A DNA stretch of 64,000 bases from Streptomyces sp. WZ-12 (GCF_028898845.1 NZ_CP118574.1:8419001-8483000), one strand, 5' to 3'. Shown: positions 8,502 to 16,497, counted from the first letter of the stretch. The notes: generated by a model not told the origin, from the sequence alone. Program-made: numbers and translations.

Positions 8502-8784
8502 CTATTGAGGACCCCCAGGGGGCGGCGCGGCGCTCACCGGGGTGAGTCGTGGCCGCTTGGCCGTGTGGCCGTCCCCGGAGGAGCGGCCGCGCAGGCGCCG
8601 GGCGAGCCAGGGGCCGAGGAAGGCCGCGGCCCAACGGAGTTCGGCGGTGGTGGCCCGCCATCCGGTGGGCGCCGGCGTCGGCGAAGCCGCGCAGACCGGT
8701 GGCGTCGTCGCCGTCGCCCAGGCCCTCGGTCTGACTGTCCCCCAGGGCCACGTAACGGCCGTACGCCGCGTCAGTGCCGGTCAT
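8502..8784 (-). pseudogene. SGNH hydrolase remnant with internal deletion and frameshift
   Basis: From ATG 8784 the frame gives YVALGDSQTEGLGDGDD followed by GLRGFAD, the block I nucleophile region of Streptomyces GDSL/SGNH esterases. It then jumps to a GAHRMA segment typical of the end of the domain. After a frame change near 8650 the other frame continues with LRWAAAFLGPWLARRLRGRS and SGDGHTAKRPRLTPV, the usual C-terminal tail of the same family, and stops at 8502. About 150 central residues, including the catalytic Asp-His, are missing. Its start overlaps the last codons of the PadR gene, so it was probably co-transcribed with it. Confidence 0.7.
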
Positions 8785-9403
8785 GCGCCCGCCGTCGCTC
8801 CCGCAGGACCGCGGTGGTGCGCTCGCACCAGTCGCGGTTGCCCTGCTCGAAGGCCAGTCCGCGCAGACACGTCAGGTACGGGCCGATGCGCTCGCCCTCG
8901 CGCAGGAACTCCTCCTCCGTACGGTCCCCACGCATCTTGCGCAGCATCTTGCCGAAGAGGTCGATCTTCGCCTGGGCGAAGGCAACGCGCTCGGAGAGCT
9001 GCGACATCAGGGACTCGGCGTCGACGTGGTCGGCGGCCTGGACCATCACCAGCAAGTCGTCGCGGACCAACGAGGGTTTGGTGGCGGCGGCCGTGAACTC
9101 CTCCAGCTCCGCCAGCCCGGCATCGGTGACGTGGAACAGGCGCTTGGTCGGCCGCGTCTCCTGGACCACCTCCCGGCCGGCGATGAACCCGTCCTTCTCC
9201 AGGCGGGTCAACTCGGCGTAGAGCTGCTGCGGCCGGGCGTGCCAGAAGTTCGCCACACCGAGGTCGAACGCCTTGGCCAACTCGTATCCGCTCAACTCCC
9301 CGTCGAGCAGCGCCGCCAACACCGCATGCCGTAGCGCCATCGAGTCGATCGCCTCCTTGGTACCGCTGTGTCTCGCTGCCTCTGTCGTCGAACGTTCACC
9401 CAT
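8771..9403 (-). CDS. PadR-family transcriptional regulator
   Basis: A 210-residue PadR protein. The winged helix is near the N-terminus (ALRHAVLAALLDGELSGYEL, then PQQLYAELTRLEKDGFI), with the wing residues R-PTKRLFHVTDAG, and the long C-terminal dimerisation helices follow (AFAQAKIDLFGKMLRKMRGD). PadR proteins are mostly repressors of a neighbouring detoxification or transport gene. The obvious target is the divergent SnoaL-like gene 50 bp away; the intergenic region carries an inverted repeat at 9401-9413. I used the second ATG (9403); a start at 9412 is equally possible because no good ribosome site is visible. Confidence 0.88.
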   Translation of the reverse strand: MGERSTTEAARHSGTKEAIDSMALRHAVLAALLDGELSGYELAKAFDLGVANFWHARPQQLYAELTRLEKDGFIAGREVVQETRPTKRLFHVTDAGLAELEEFTAAATKPSLVRDDLLVMVQAADHVDAESLMSQLSERVAFAQAKIDLFGKMLRKMRGDRTEEEFLREGERIGPYLTCLRGLAFEQGNRDWCERTTAVLRERRRAHDRH

Positions 9404-9413
9404 GATAGTCATG
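9401..9413. promoter_or_regulatory. short inverted repeat, possible PadR operator
   Basis: CATGA-TAG-TCATG is a perfect inverted repeat with 5-bp arms at the very start of the PadR gene, within the short divergent region. PadR operators commonly contain ATG/CAT-type arms. With arms this short, chance occurrence is possible. Confidence 0.35.
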
Positions 9414-9453
9414 GAGATGAGTAATCACGATGATGATTATGAAGGAGCACGTC

Positions 9454-9897
9454 ATGTCGACCGTAGTGACTGCCGAGCGGTTCCGTGCCGCCGTGGACGG
9501 CCGTGAACTCGCCGCCCTGGAAGACTTGTTCACGGAGGACATCCGCTTCTACAGCCCGGTGAAGTTCACCCCCTTCGAGGGCAAGCCGATGGTGCTGGGC
9601 CTCTTCCGCGTCCTGCTGCGCACCTTCGAGGACTTCCGCTACGTCGGCGCATACGACGGCACCGCCGAGACCAGCGTCGACGGCACGTCAGCACCCTCGG
9701 CCGTGCTGCTCTTCCGGGCCCGGGTGGCCGGCAAGGAGATCCACGGCATCGACCTGCTGCACTTCGACGACGACGGGCGGATCAAGGAGTTCACGGTCAT
9801 GGTCCGTCCCCAGTCCGCCGTCCAGGCCCTGAGCGAAGCGGTCTTCGCCGGCCTGGTCGCGGACGGCCTCGTGCCGGCGCCACCGTCCGGGCGGTAG
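9454..9897 (+). CDS. SnoaL/NTF2-like protein
   Basis: A 147-residue NTF2-fold protein: the first helices TAERFRAAVDGRELAALEDL, the cone strand DIRFYSPV, and the typical ending IHGIDLLHFDDDGRIKEFTVMVRP. Members of this family are small-molecule isomerases, hydrolases or ligand-binding proteins, with activity set by pocket residues that I cannot interpret here. The start is the ATG at 9454, which has AAGGAG six bases upstream; the in-frame ATGs further upstream lack a site. It is divergent from the PadR regulator that probably controls it. Confidence 0.85.
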   Translation: MSTVVTAERFRAAVDGRELAALEDLFTEDIRFYSPVKFTPFEGKPMVLGLFRVLLRTFEDFRYVGAYDGTAETSVDGTSAPSAVLLFRARVAGKEIHGIDLLHFDDDGRIKEFTVMVRPQSAVQALSEAVFAGLVADGLVPAPPSGR

Positions 9898-10001
9898 GGG
9901 ACTGTTGCGCGCTCGGCGGCCTGGGGGTAAGGCTGCGTTGGCAGTTACCTGTGGCGCGTGTGCGAGTGTCGTGCGCACCACGTGTGTCGTCCGTATCGCG
10001 C

Positions 10002-10028
10002 AGATCGCATAGATCGCACAGATCGCAG
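10002..10028 (+). repeat. 9-bp tandem repeat, three copies
   Basis: AGATCGCAT, AGATCGCAC and AGATCGCAG follow directly on one another just upstream of the epoxide-hydrolase ribosome site, preceded by a degenerate fourth unit (GTATCGCGC). Only the last base of each unit varies. This may be replication slippage or a repeated protein-binding site in the leader. Confidence 0.8.
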
Positions 10029-10044
10029 AGGAGTGGGTCCGCCC

Positions 10045-11016
10045 ATGGTTGAGCATCGCATGATCGACGTGAATGGCATCCGGCTGCACATCGCGGAGGA
10101 GGGGGAGGGCCCGCTCGTCGTGCTGCTGCACGGCTTCCCCGAGTCCTGGCACTCCTGGCGCCACCAGTTCGGCCCGCTGGCCGCGGCCGGGTTCCGGGTG
10201 GTCGCCCCGGATCAGCGCGGATACGGCCGTAGCGACCACCCGGAGGCCGTCGAGGCGTACGACATCCTCCATCTCGTCGGGGACGTCATCGGCCTGATCC
10301 ACGCCCTGGGCGAGCAGCGGGCGTTCGTCATCGGGCATGACTGGGGCGCACCGGTGGCCTGGCACACCGCGCTGCTGCGGCCCGACGTGGTGCGCGGGGT
10401 GGCGGGGCTGAGCGTGCCGCCGCCGTTCCGCGGGGACCGCCCGCCGCTCGGGGCCATGCAGGAGCGGTTCGGCGGGCGGTTCTACTGGAACTACTTCAAC
10501 CAACCCGGCGTGGCCGACGCCGAGTTCGCCGCGGACGCCCGCGCCACCGTGCGCAAGTTCTTCTACAACGCCTCGGGCGACGGCCCCGGCGCGGGCCGCC
10601 CGGAATCGGCCCTGGTGCCCGACCCGGCGCGGGGCTGGCTCGCGGACATGACCGACCCCGAGACACTCCCGGACTGGCTCACCGAGCAGGACCTGGACGA
10701 GGTCACCGCCAGCTACGACAAGGGCTTCACCGGCGCCCTGAACTGGTACCGCAACCTGGACCGCAACTGGGAGCTGACCGCCGCCTGGGACGGCGCGGTC
10801 ATCAGCCCGCCCTCGCTCTACATGTACGGCGACCGCGACCTGGTCCCGGCGTTCCCCGGCGCGACGGAACTCATCGCGAATCTCCCGAAGTTGATGCCCA
10901 GCCTGCGCCGCGCACCGATCGTGCTCCCCGGCTGCGGCCACTGGACCCAGCAGGAGCGACCCGCGGAGGTGAACGCGGCGCTGATCGAGTTCCTGACGGA
11001 GCTGTCGAGTTCGTGA
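10045..11016 (+). CDS. epoxide hydrolase-like alpha/beta hydrolase
   Basis: A 323-residue alpha/beta hydrolase with an aspartate nucleophile: Asp99 in GHDWGAPVAW. This and the HGFPES oxyanion motif (29-34) are characteristic of soluble epoxide hydrolases and haloalkane dehalogenases. The cap contains FYWNYFNQPG and a later Tyr-rich stretch, consistent with epoxide-activating tyrosines. The charge-relay residues are in YGDRDLVPAF (Asp) and GCGHWTQQE (His). Epoxide hydrolase is favoured over dehalogenase by the HGFPES motif. The chosen ATG follows GAGGAG. It ends in a strong hairpin shared with the convergent hydrolase. Confidence 0.88.
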   Translation: MVEHRMIDVNGIRLHIAEEGEGPLVVLLHGFPESWHSWRHQFGPLAAAGFRVVAPDQRGYGRSDHPEAVEAYDILHLVGDVIGLIHALGEQRAFVIGHDWGAPVAWHTALLRPDVVRGVAGLSVPPPFRGDRPPLGAMQERFGGRFYWNYFNQPGVADAEFAADARATVRKFFYNASGDGPGAGRPESALVPDPARGWLADMTDPETLPDWLTEQDLDEVTASYDKGFTGALNWYRNLDRNWELTAAWDGAVISPPSLYMYGDRDLVPAFPGATELIANLPKLMPSLRRAPIVLPGCGHWTQQERPAEVNAALIEFLTELSSS

Positions 11017-11116
11017 GGCGTCCGTCGCGGAACTGAGGCCGGTTCACCGGGGGAGTGGTGCCGGCGGCGGGTGCGGGCCAGAGCGCGGAGGTCCCTACCC
11101 GCCGCCGGGGATCTGA

Positions 11117-11141
11117 GCGGGTACGGGCGCCCCGTACCCGC
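11117..11141. terminator. hairpin terminator between convergent genes
   Basis: GCGGGTACGGG (11117-11127) and its exact reverse complement (11131-11141) enclose a 3-nt loop. An 11-bp GC-rich stem between two convergent hydrolase genes is well placed to stop transcription from both sides. No T-tract follows, as is usual in Streptomyces. Confidence 0.75.
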
Positions 11142-11158
11142 GAACGCGCCTCGGGCGG

Positions 11159-11914
11159 TCAGGCGCGCAGGAACGCCTCCAAGGCAGTGGCGAAGGCCAC
11201 CGGGAGCTCGTGCATCGGGTAGTGGCCCGAGTTGGCCAGGACCTCCAACTCGGCCTGGGGGTAGTGCGTCAGCCAAGTGGCCCGCATCGCCTCGGCGTTG
11301 ATGGCGAGATCGTGCTCGCCGATGAAGACCTTCACCGGGAGGGCGTTGCCGGCCACCTTGGCGGCGAAGTCCTGGGTGGTCCAGTCGGTCAGGTAGGCGG
11401 CGACGGCCTCCGGCCGGGAGAGGGCGACCGACCGGTTGGTCATGGCGTCCAGCCAGCGGTCGCAGGCCCGGTGTCCGGTGATCATGTCGATGATCACCCG
11501 TCGATTGGCCGGATTCTGCGCCGCGCCGTGGAAGAGGTCGTACGCGTCCCCCTCCAGCGGATACGGGCTCGCCGGGACCGGCGCCACCCCGACCAGCTTG
11601 CGCACCCGACGCGGAGCCTCGACCAGCACCCGCTGCGCCGCCTTGCCACCCATCGAGTGGCCGACCACGGAGAAGGCGTCCCAACCCAGTTGGTCCGCCA
11701 GGGCCAGCGCGTCCGCGGTGATCTCGGCGAGCGTGAACTCGCCCGCCACGTCCCGCCGTTCGCCGTAGCCGCGGTAGTCGAGGAAGGCGTAGCCGAACTC
11801 CTCCGGGTCCAGGTGGTCAAGGAACGTTCCCCAGCCCGCGCTGGTGCCGAACCAGTCGTGCAGGACCATGACCTTGTGCGCGCCAGTGCCAATGGTGCGG
11901 TGACTGATCGTCAT
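11159..11914 (-). CDS. alpha/beta hydrolase
   Basis: A 251-residue alpha/beta hydrolase with Ser87 in the nucleophile elbow GHSMGG, the acid in FIGEHDLAIN and the base His in NSGHYPMHE. The absence of an N-terminal extension indicates a cytosolic enzyme. LHDWFGTSAGW forms the oxyanion loop region. Substrate is not predictable; relatives include esterases, chloroperoxidase-like enzymes and C-C bond hydrolases. GGAGG eight bases before the ATG supports the start. It converges with the epoxide-hydrolase-like gene and is not clearly operonic. Confidence 0.85.
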   Translation of the reverse strand: MTISHRTIGTGAHKVMVLHDWFGTSAGWGTFLDHLDPEEFGYAFLDYRGYGERRDVAGEFTLAEITADALALADQLGWDAFSVVGHSMGGKAAQRVLVEAPRRVRKLVGVAPVPASPYPLEGDAYDLFHGAAQNPANRRVIIDMITGHRACDRWLDAMTNRSVALSRPEAVAAYLTDWTTQDFAAKVAGNALPVKVFIGEHDLAINAEAMRATWLTHYPQAELEVLANSGHYPMHELPVAFATALEAFLRA

Positions 11915-12030
11915 ACCGAGACCTCCCGTACGAGTGGAGTGACGGCCGATACTTTGCCCAACCCGCGCCGCGCTACTCCGCCATTCACCCGCCAGTCGGC
12001 CACGGCGCGATCAGTGGGCTGACGCCGCGC

Positions 12031-12573
12031 TCACCGTAGAACGGTTCCGCCGGCGGCGGTTGCTCCGGCCCTCCGTTGGTAGAGCGCGCCGGAGCGGCGG
12101 TGCGGTAGATCGACGGTCCGAACCTTCCCGAACCCCTGGGCCTCGTAGTAGCGGCCGAGCCCGGCGTTGGTCTTCCAGGCATCGACGCGAAGCCAACGCT
12201 TGCCGGCGCGTTCCGCTTCCAGGGAGGCCCGGTCGAGCATCGCGGCGCCCAGGGAAGCGCCCATGGCGGTGGGGCGGGCGATCACCCGGTGCGCATACAG
12301 CGCATCGTCAGGGGCGTCGGCCGGTACCCAGAACTCGGGGTCAGCGAACCCATTGAGGGTGATCGTCCCCAGGTAGCCGGCGTCAGCGCTGTCGAGCACC
12401 ACCTGGACGGTCCCGCGCGCGATGTCACGGCAGATCTTCTCGACGTTCGCCGGGTACCGCCACTGGTCGATCCCGCTGGAGCGCAGCCAGGCCGCCGCCT
12501 CGTGCCACATCGTGGAGATGATCCCGGCCTCGTCGACGCGGGCGGGGCGAAGAGTGGGGTGGTGGTCGTGCAT
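12031..12573 (-). CDS. GNAT-family N-acetyltransferase
   Basis: A 180-residue GCN5-related acetyltransferase. The beta-strand carrying GYLGTITLNG, the acetyl-CoA loop region VIARPTAMGASLGAAMLDRA and the C-terminal LRVDAWKTNAGLGRYYEAQGF are the family landmarks. It resembles the Streptomyces subgroup with an N-terminal WLRSSGIDQWRYP segment. The pyrophosphate loop is unusual (MGASLG in place of R/QxxGxG/A). The ATG at 12573 has AGGGAG five bases upstream, so I rejected the longer frame from 12759. Substrate unknown. Confidence 0.82.
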   Translation of the reverse strand: MHDHHPTLRPARVDEAGIISTMWHEAAAWLRSSGIDQWRYPANVEKICRDIARGTVQVVLDSADAGYLGTITLNGFADPEFWVPADAPDDALYAHRVIARPTAMGASLGAAMLDRASLEAERAGKRWLRVDAWKTNAGLGRYYEAQGFGKVRTVDLPHRRSGALYQRRAGATAAGGTVLR

Positions 12574-12854
12574 GTGGACTCCCTGCCCCTGTCTCGTGGC
12601 CGCCGCACCGGCCACGTTGAACTGCCGGGGGAGCACGGCGCGGACCGGGCCGTGGACCATCCCGGACGACGCAGGGGCCCGGCCCGGGCTGGTATCCCTT
12701 GGCCGGGCCCTGTGGGGCACACGACGGGGCGCGGAGTGGCGAGGGGAGTTTGGTGCCAACTCCGCGCGGAAATGGGCGTGTATCCGCGGTCACCCCACGT
12801 GGTGCCTGGCTTCCGAGTGGTCAGAGGGCGAGGTCGCCGCTGACCACTCGTGCG

Positions 12855-14381
12855 TCATACGGGGAGCATCTGCCATTGCCGTTCACGGTGGTCGCCCTCC
12901 GCACCGTGCTGCGTGATCGCCGTGCGGGCGTTGGTGGCGACTCGCAGGAGCAGACCGCTGCTCCGGTTCGCGATCTCGTACACCCGCGGAGTGTCGGTCA
13001 CGGAGCCCACCGGGATCAGCCTCCATTGCTGGTGGCGTGCGTCGCCTCCCTCGTAGGCGCGTTGCGCGACCGTCGCCCCGGCCGCCTGCCCCGCTCCGAC
13101 GACTTCCAGGACCTTGCCGCTGCGCACGTTCTCGATCAAGTACAGGACGTCGCCGTTGTCCTGGCCCGCCACGATCAGCCGCCACCGCTGGTGGTCCCTG
13201 GGGGCGGCGAGGGACTGGTGGATCTCGGCCCCGTCCTTGGTGGACTCGCGCTGGACCGCCATCCGCAGCCTGCTGCGGACGTTGGCCCAGGCGACCACCG
13301 CGCCCGAATCGGGCAGCCCGGCCATCTTCTCCGACGCGATCTTCCGAATCCGGTTGTTGGCGTGGTCGGCGATGTAGAGGGCGTCAACGCAGTCCACGGC
13401 GAGCCCGTAGGGGAGGTTCAGTTGGGCGGTGGTGGCGGGGCCGTTGTCGCCGCTGAAGCCCGCGGTGCCGGTGCCGGCGACCGTGCTGATCGTCCCGTCC
13501 ACCGTGACCTTCCGGACCCGGTGATTGCGGTAGCAGGAGAGGTAGAGACTGCCGGTGGTGTCGACCACCACCCCCACCGGGGTATTCAGTTGGGCGGCGG
13601 TGGCGGGGCCGTTGTCGCCGCTGAAGCCCGCGGTGCCGGTGCCGGCGATCGTGCTGATCTTCCCGTCCGTCGCGACCTTCCGGATCCGGTGGTTTTGGCC
13701 ATCGGCGATGTAGAGGTTGCCTGCGCCGTCCACCGCCAGTGCCTGCGGGCGGTTGAGTTGGGCGGCGGTGGCGGGGCCGTTGTCGCCGCTGAAGCCCGCG
13801 GTGCCGGTGCCGGCGACCGTGCTGATCGTCCCGTCCACCGCGACCTTCCGGACCCGGTTGTTGGAGTACTCGGAGATGTAGAGGACGCCGGTGCTGTCCA
13901 CCGCCACCCCCGTCGGGAGGTTCAACCGGGCGGCGGTGGCGGGGCCGTTGTCGCCGCTGAATCCTGCGGTGCCCGTGCCGGCGACCGTGCTGATCCTTCC
14001 GTCGGTCGTGATCTTCTGGACCCGGTGATTGCTGGAATCGACGATGTAGACGGCGTCCGCGCTGTCCACCGCCAACTCGCGCGGGCAGTTGAGTTGGGCC
14101 GACACGGCAGGGCCGTTGTCGCCCCGGTTGCCCGCGACCCCGGTCCCCGCGGCGGTGCTGATCTTGCCGTCGGTCGCGATCTTCCGGACCCGGTGGTTGC
14201 CGTAGTCGGAGAAGTAGAGGGTGCCGACGCTGTCGACTGCGATCCCGTACGGGTTTCTCAACTGAGCCGAAACGGCAGGCTCGTTGTCTCCTTTGAAGCC
14301 CGCGGACCCGGTCCCCGCGAGGGTGCTGAGGGGAGGGGTGGGGCCCTCGCCATCGGTGGCTGCCGCCTGGGCAGTGCTCAT
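12855..14381 (-). CDS. six-bladed NHL beta-propeller with C-terminal ricin-type beta-trefoil
   Basis: A 508-residue protein. Residues about 17-355 are six NHL repeats of 56 residues, each built as ISTVAGTGTAGFSGDNGPA, then AVD...LYI, then NHRVRK. Residues about 365-508 form a ricin-B/beta-trefoil domain with QW-type signatures (HQRWRLI, HQQWRLIP, RQWQMLPV). There is no signal peptide, unusual for a lectin-like propeller. Blades 3-6 are almost identical in DNA, pointing to recent duplication or homogenisation. The start used (ATG 14381) has GAAGGG six bases upstream. It is the last gene of a leftward group with a small acidic protein and a pore-former-like protein, and shares the trefoil with the genes on the other side of the divergent region. 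A sugar-binding or scaffold role is inferred. Confidence 0.85.
   Translation of the reverse strand: MSTAQAAATDGEGPTPPLSTLAGTGSAGFKGDNEPAVSAQLRNPYGIAVDSVGTLYFSDYGNHRVRKIATDGKISTAAGTGVAGNRGDNGPAVSAQLNCPRELAVDSADAVYIVDSSNHRVQKITTDGRISTVAGTGTAGFSGDNGPATAARLNLPTGVAVDSTGVLYISEYSNNRVRKVAVDGTISTVAGTGTAGFSGDNGPATAAQLNRPQALAVDGAGNLYIADGQNHRIRKVATDGKISTIAGTGTAGFSGDNGPATAAQLNTPVGVVVDTTGSLYLSCYRNHRVRKVTVDGTISTVAGTGTAGFSGDNGPATTAQLNLPYGLAVDCVDALYIADHANNRIRKIASEKMAGLPDSGAVVAWANVRSRLRMAVQRESTKDGAEIHQSLAAPRDHQRWRLIVAGQDNGDVLYLIENVRSGKVLEVVGAGQAAGATVAQRAYEGGDARHQQWRLIPVGSVTDTPRVYEIANRSSGLLLRVATNARTAITQHGAEGDHRERQWQMLPV
13441..13984 (-). repeat. 168-bp tandem repeats encoding NHL blades
   Basis: The segment CCGTTGTCGCCGCTGAAGCC and what follows recurs at 13441, 13609, 13777 and 13945, exactly 168 bp (56 codons) apart, with near-identity over at least 40 bp of each unit. 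The fourth copy carries a few substitutions. Confidence 0.9.
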
Positions 14382-14412
14382 CGTCATCCCTTCACCGTTG
14401 ACTGGCCGTCTG

Positions 14413-14925
14413 CTACGAGCGGTTGTTGGAACTTGACGGGTCCTTGGCGGTCGGCTGGGACGCCTTCGGAGCCTTGGCCTCGGGAGTCGGCGGAGCCTCG
14501 GGCGCCTTGGAGAAGTCGCTCTTCTTCGGCTTGCTCCCCAGGTCCTCGTCCTTCTGGAGGCCGCTGTGCTCCGTCACCGTCGTACTCGACTCCTGCATGC
14601 CGGCCGACGCCGCGTTGGACACCGAGCCCGGATCCTGGGCGTACTGGGCCTGCGCGCCGGCCGACGCCTGGGTGGTCTGGATGAAGGAGCCGAGGAAGCC
14701 CAGGATGGCCCGTGCTTCGGGCGACTGCTCCTGTACGACCTTCGCGCGGGAGTTGGCCCCGTGGATCGAGCTGTTGAACAGGCTCGCGCTGGTGTCGTCG
14801 TAGGTGTCGTCGTCGGCGTCCTCGAAGTCGACGCCCGCACCCGGCTGTGGCTTGGCTCCGTCGGTGGTTACTGAGAACAGCCCCGCGCCCCTGCCCGCGA
14901 AGCCGAAGATGTTGTCGAACACCAT
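14413..14925 (-). CDS. small Ser/Gln/Pro-rich acidic protein of unknown function
   Basis: A 170-residue protein I do not recognise. It starts MVFDNIFGFAGRGAGLFSV, then has an acidic stretch (DFEDADDDTYDD), a helical middle (EARAILGFLGSFIQTTQ, then an Ala/Gln-rich segment) and a low-complexity Lys/Pro/Ala/Ser tail. There is no signal peptide or membrane helix. It lies 55 bp downstream of the pore-former-like gene and 31 bp upstream of the NHL-trefoil gene, so the three are very probably one operon. Its position suggests a chaperone, stabiliser or accessory role to the pore-former-like protein, but that is inference. AGGGG before the ATG supports the start. Confidence 0.7.
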   Translation of the reverse strand: MVFDNIFGFAGRGAGLFSVTTDGAKPQPGAGVDFEDADDDTYDDTSASLFNSSIHGANSRAKVVQEQSPEARAILGFLGSFIQTTQASAGAQAQYAQDPGSVSNAASAGMQESSTTVTEHSGLQKDEDLGSKPKKSDFSKAPEAPPTPEAKAPKASQPTAKDPSSSNNRS

Positions 14926-14980
14926 GGTCGTTACCCCTGGTTGTCGTCGTGGCGTCGTCGTGGCGGTGTCGCCCGCCCGG

Positions 14981-16081
14981 TCAAGGTCCCTTGTGCAGCT
15001 CTCGTTCGCTGCCGGTCAGGCTCTCGCCGTCGAACATCGTGTGGTGGGCCTCCAGGGCGGAGACGACCTCGGCCAACCCCTTCATGCGGAAGCCGTTGCC
15101 GTCCCCCAGGTCGATGTCGTTGATGTCGCGGGCGACGACGTCGTTGAGGCCGGGGTAGTTCCGGGACTGCGGGGGAGCCAGGACCGTCACCGGCACGGCG
15201 TACTTCACCGCGAGCAACCCGGAGAAGGTCACCGGGATCTCGTAGAGGAACTGCTTGCGGGTACGCCGCTGCGTGACGAGGGTCTTCACCCGGGAGCCCG
15301 CCGGGACCTCCCCGGAGATCTCCGATTTCGAGGCCCAACTGGTGGTCAGGGAGCCGCTGACGGAGGCCATGATGCCCAGCATCAACTGGGCGTTGAGCTC
15401 CGCCTTGCCGGTGGCGGTGCCCGAGGTCGTGAACGCCACGGAGTTGGTCACCGAGCTCGTCGCGGAGTTCGCCACCGCGTTCTTCACGCCGTTCTCGGCG
15501 CCGTTGGCGGTGTCGACCCCGATGTCCTCCTTGCTGTTCTCGTTGGTCACGGTGTTCGTGACCTTGTTCTCCATCTCGTTCTGGAGCTGCGTCCCAAGCT
15601 GCGTCTGGAGGTCCAACTGGAGCTGGTTCTGCAACTGGAGTTGGAGCTCCGCGCCGACGGAGCCGCCGAAGGTGAGCTGGGCCTCTCCCTGGAGCGTCCA
15701 CGTGATCCCGTTCGACACGGTGAACTCGACCGCGTCGGTGAAGTTCATCGGGGTCGTCAGGCTGCGGTTGGCGTAGGTGCGCGAGGAGAACGTTTCGGGC
15801 GGGGGCTGGTCGATGTTGCCCCGCTCCTCGATCAGTGGCTCCCCGAGGTTCATGTAGGCGAGCCAGCCCAGTTTGGACGCGGTGCCGGGGAAATCTCCGA
15901 AGCTCGACTTGTTCAGGGAGAACCCGATGGGTTTGTGCTGCACGCCGTAGTCGTCGACGTAGACCAGGTTGGGGTGGTCCAGGATGGACTTCCAGGTCTG
16001 CTCGATATTGAGTTCGCGCAGGTTCTTCTTCGTTAGCGGTTGGCGCTTGGCCCGTTCCAGGTTGTACGCGTTGGAAGGCAT
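14981..16081 (-). CDS. putative aerolysin/ETX-MTX2-like beta-pore-forming protein
   Basis: A 366-residue protein without a signal peptide. A globular N-terminal part (about 1-100) is followed by a long Ser/Thr/Asn/Gln-rich, strand-alternating region: RSLTTPMNFTDAVEFTVSNG, GGSVGAELQLQLQNQLQL, NKVTNTVTNE, and SVTNSVAFTTSG. Then VPAGSRVKTLVTQRRTRK and QFLYEIPVTFSGLLAVKY follow, the way ETX/MTX2 toxins continue with a VPPGT-like turn and closing strands. The polar alternating region is what forms the membrane hairpin in aerolysin-type proteins. The assignment rests on pattern, not on a clear motif, so it is moderate. It is the first gene of the leftward half of the cassette; GAGGACGGGG precedes the ATG. 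Confidence 0.55.
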   Translation of the reverse strand: MPSNAYNLERAKRQPLTKKNLRELNIEQTWKSILDHPNLVYVDDYGVQHKPIGFSLNKSSFGDFPGTASKLGWLAYMNLGEPLIEERGNIDQPPPETFSSRTYANRSLTTPMNFTDAVEFTVSNGITWTLQGEAQLTFGGSVGAELQLQLQNQLQLDLQTQLGTQLQNEMENKVTNTVTNENSKEDIGVDTANGAENGVKNAVANSATSSVTNSVAFTTSGTATGKAELNAQLMLGIMASVSGSLTTSWASKSEISGEVPAGSRVKTLVTQRRTRKQFLYEIPVTFSGLLAVKYAVPVTVLAPPQSRNYPGLNDVVARDINDIDLGDGNGFRMKGLAEVVSALEAHHTMFDGESLTGSERELHKGP

Positions 16082-16497
16082 TCCCCGTCCTCAACTGATC
16101 TGGGCGAACTGCGCTCGGTGAAACGGAAACAGGCGTCTGTGCAGGTTCCGGCAATCGAAATTATCACGGGCTCCATCACTCGCTAGGGTGCCTCTTTGTA
16201 TTCACTCAAACGGGTGATCGCGGTTCGGTGGCCGTTCTCAACTCACAAGACCGGGCAGTAAGTTGAAGCGCTGCCGATCACCCGATCGATGACTTTCCGA
16301 CGGCCCTACCTGTGAGCGCCCTGACCTCGCCCGTTGACGCGGATGAGGGTGCGTGATTCGGCCAATCAATCGTTTCCGGACTCGCTTAGTCGAGGGTGAT
16401 TGAGCCCGCGGTAATTGCGGTAATGCCGCGCGACAGACCACTGAACTGGCGCCCCAACGCGTTGTTCTCCACATCCAGAACAGGTGAGGTTTCCGCG
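16082..16497. other. divergent control region of the lectin/pore-former cassette
   Basis: This 416-bp interval separates the leftward and rightward halves of the cassette and contains no credible gene. It is less GC-rich than the flanking genes and should hold both promoters. A perfect 10-bp inverted repeat (16211-16220 and 16275-16284) lies inside it. I could not assign promoter boxes with confidence. Confidence 0.6.
16211..16284. repeat. perfect 10-bp inverted repeat with 54-bp spacer in the divergent region
   Basis: CGGGTGATCG at 16211-16220 is the exact reverse complement of CGATCACCCG at 16275-16284. A pair of half-sites at this distance could be operators for a looping or dimeric regulator controlling both sides of the cassette. 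No regulator gene is present in the cassette itself. Confidence 0.6.

Noticed and set aside
12699..14684. 661-residue plus-strand open frame
   Set aside because: It is antisense to the NHL-propeller gene; its repeats simply mirror that gene's 168-bp repeats and no family pattern is present.
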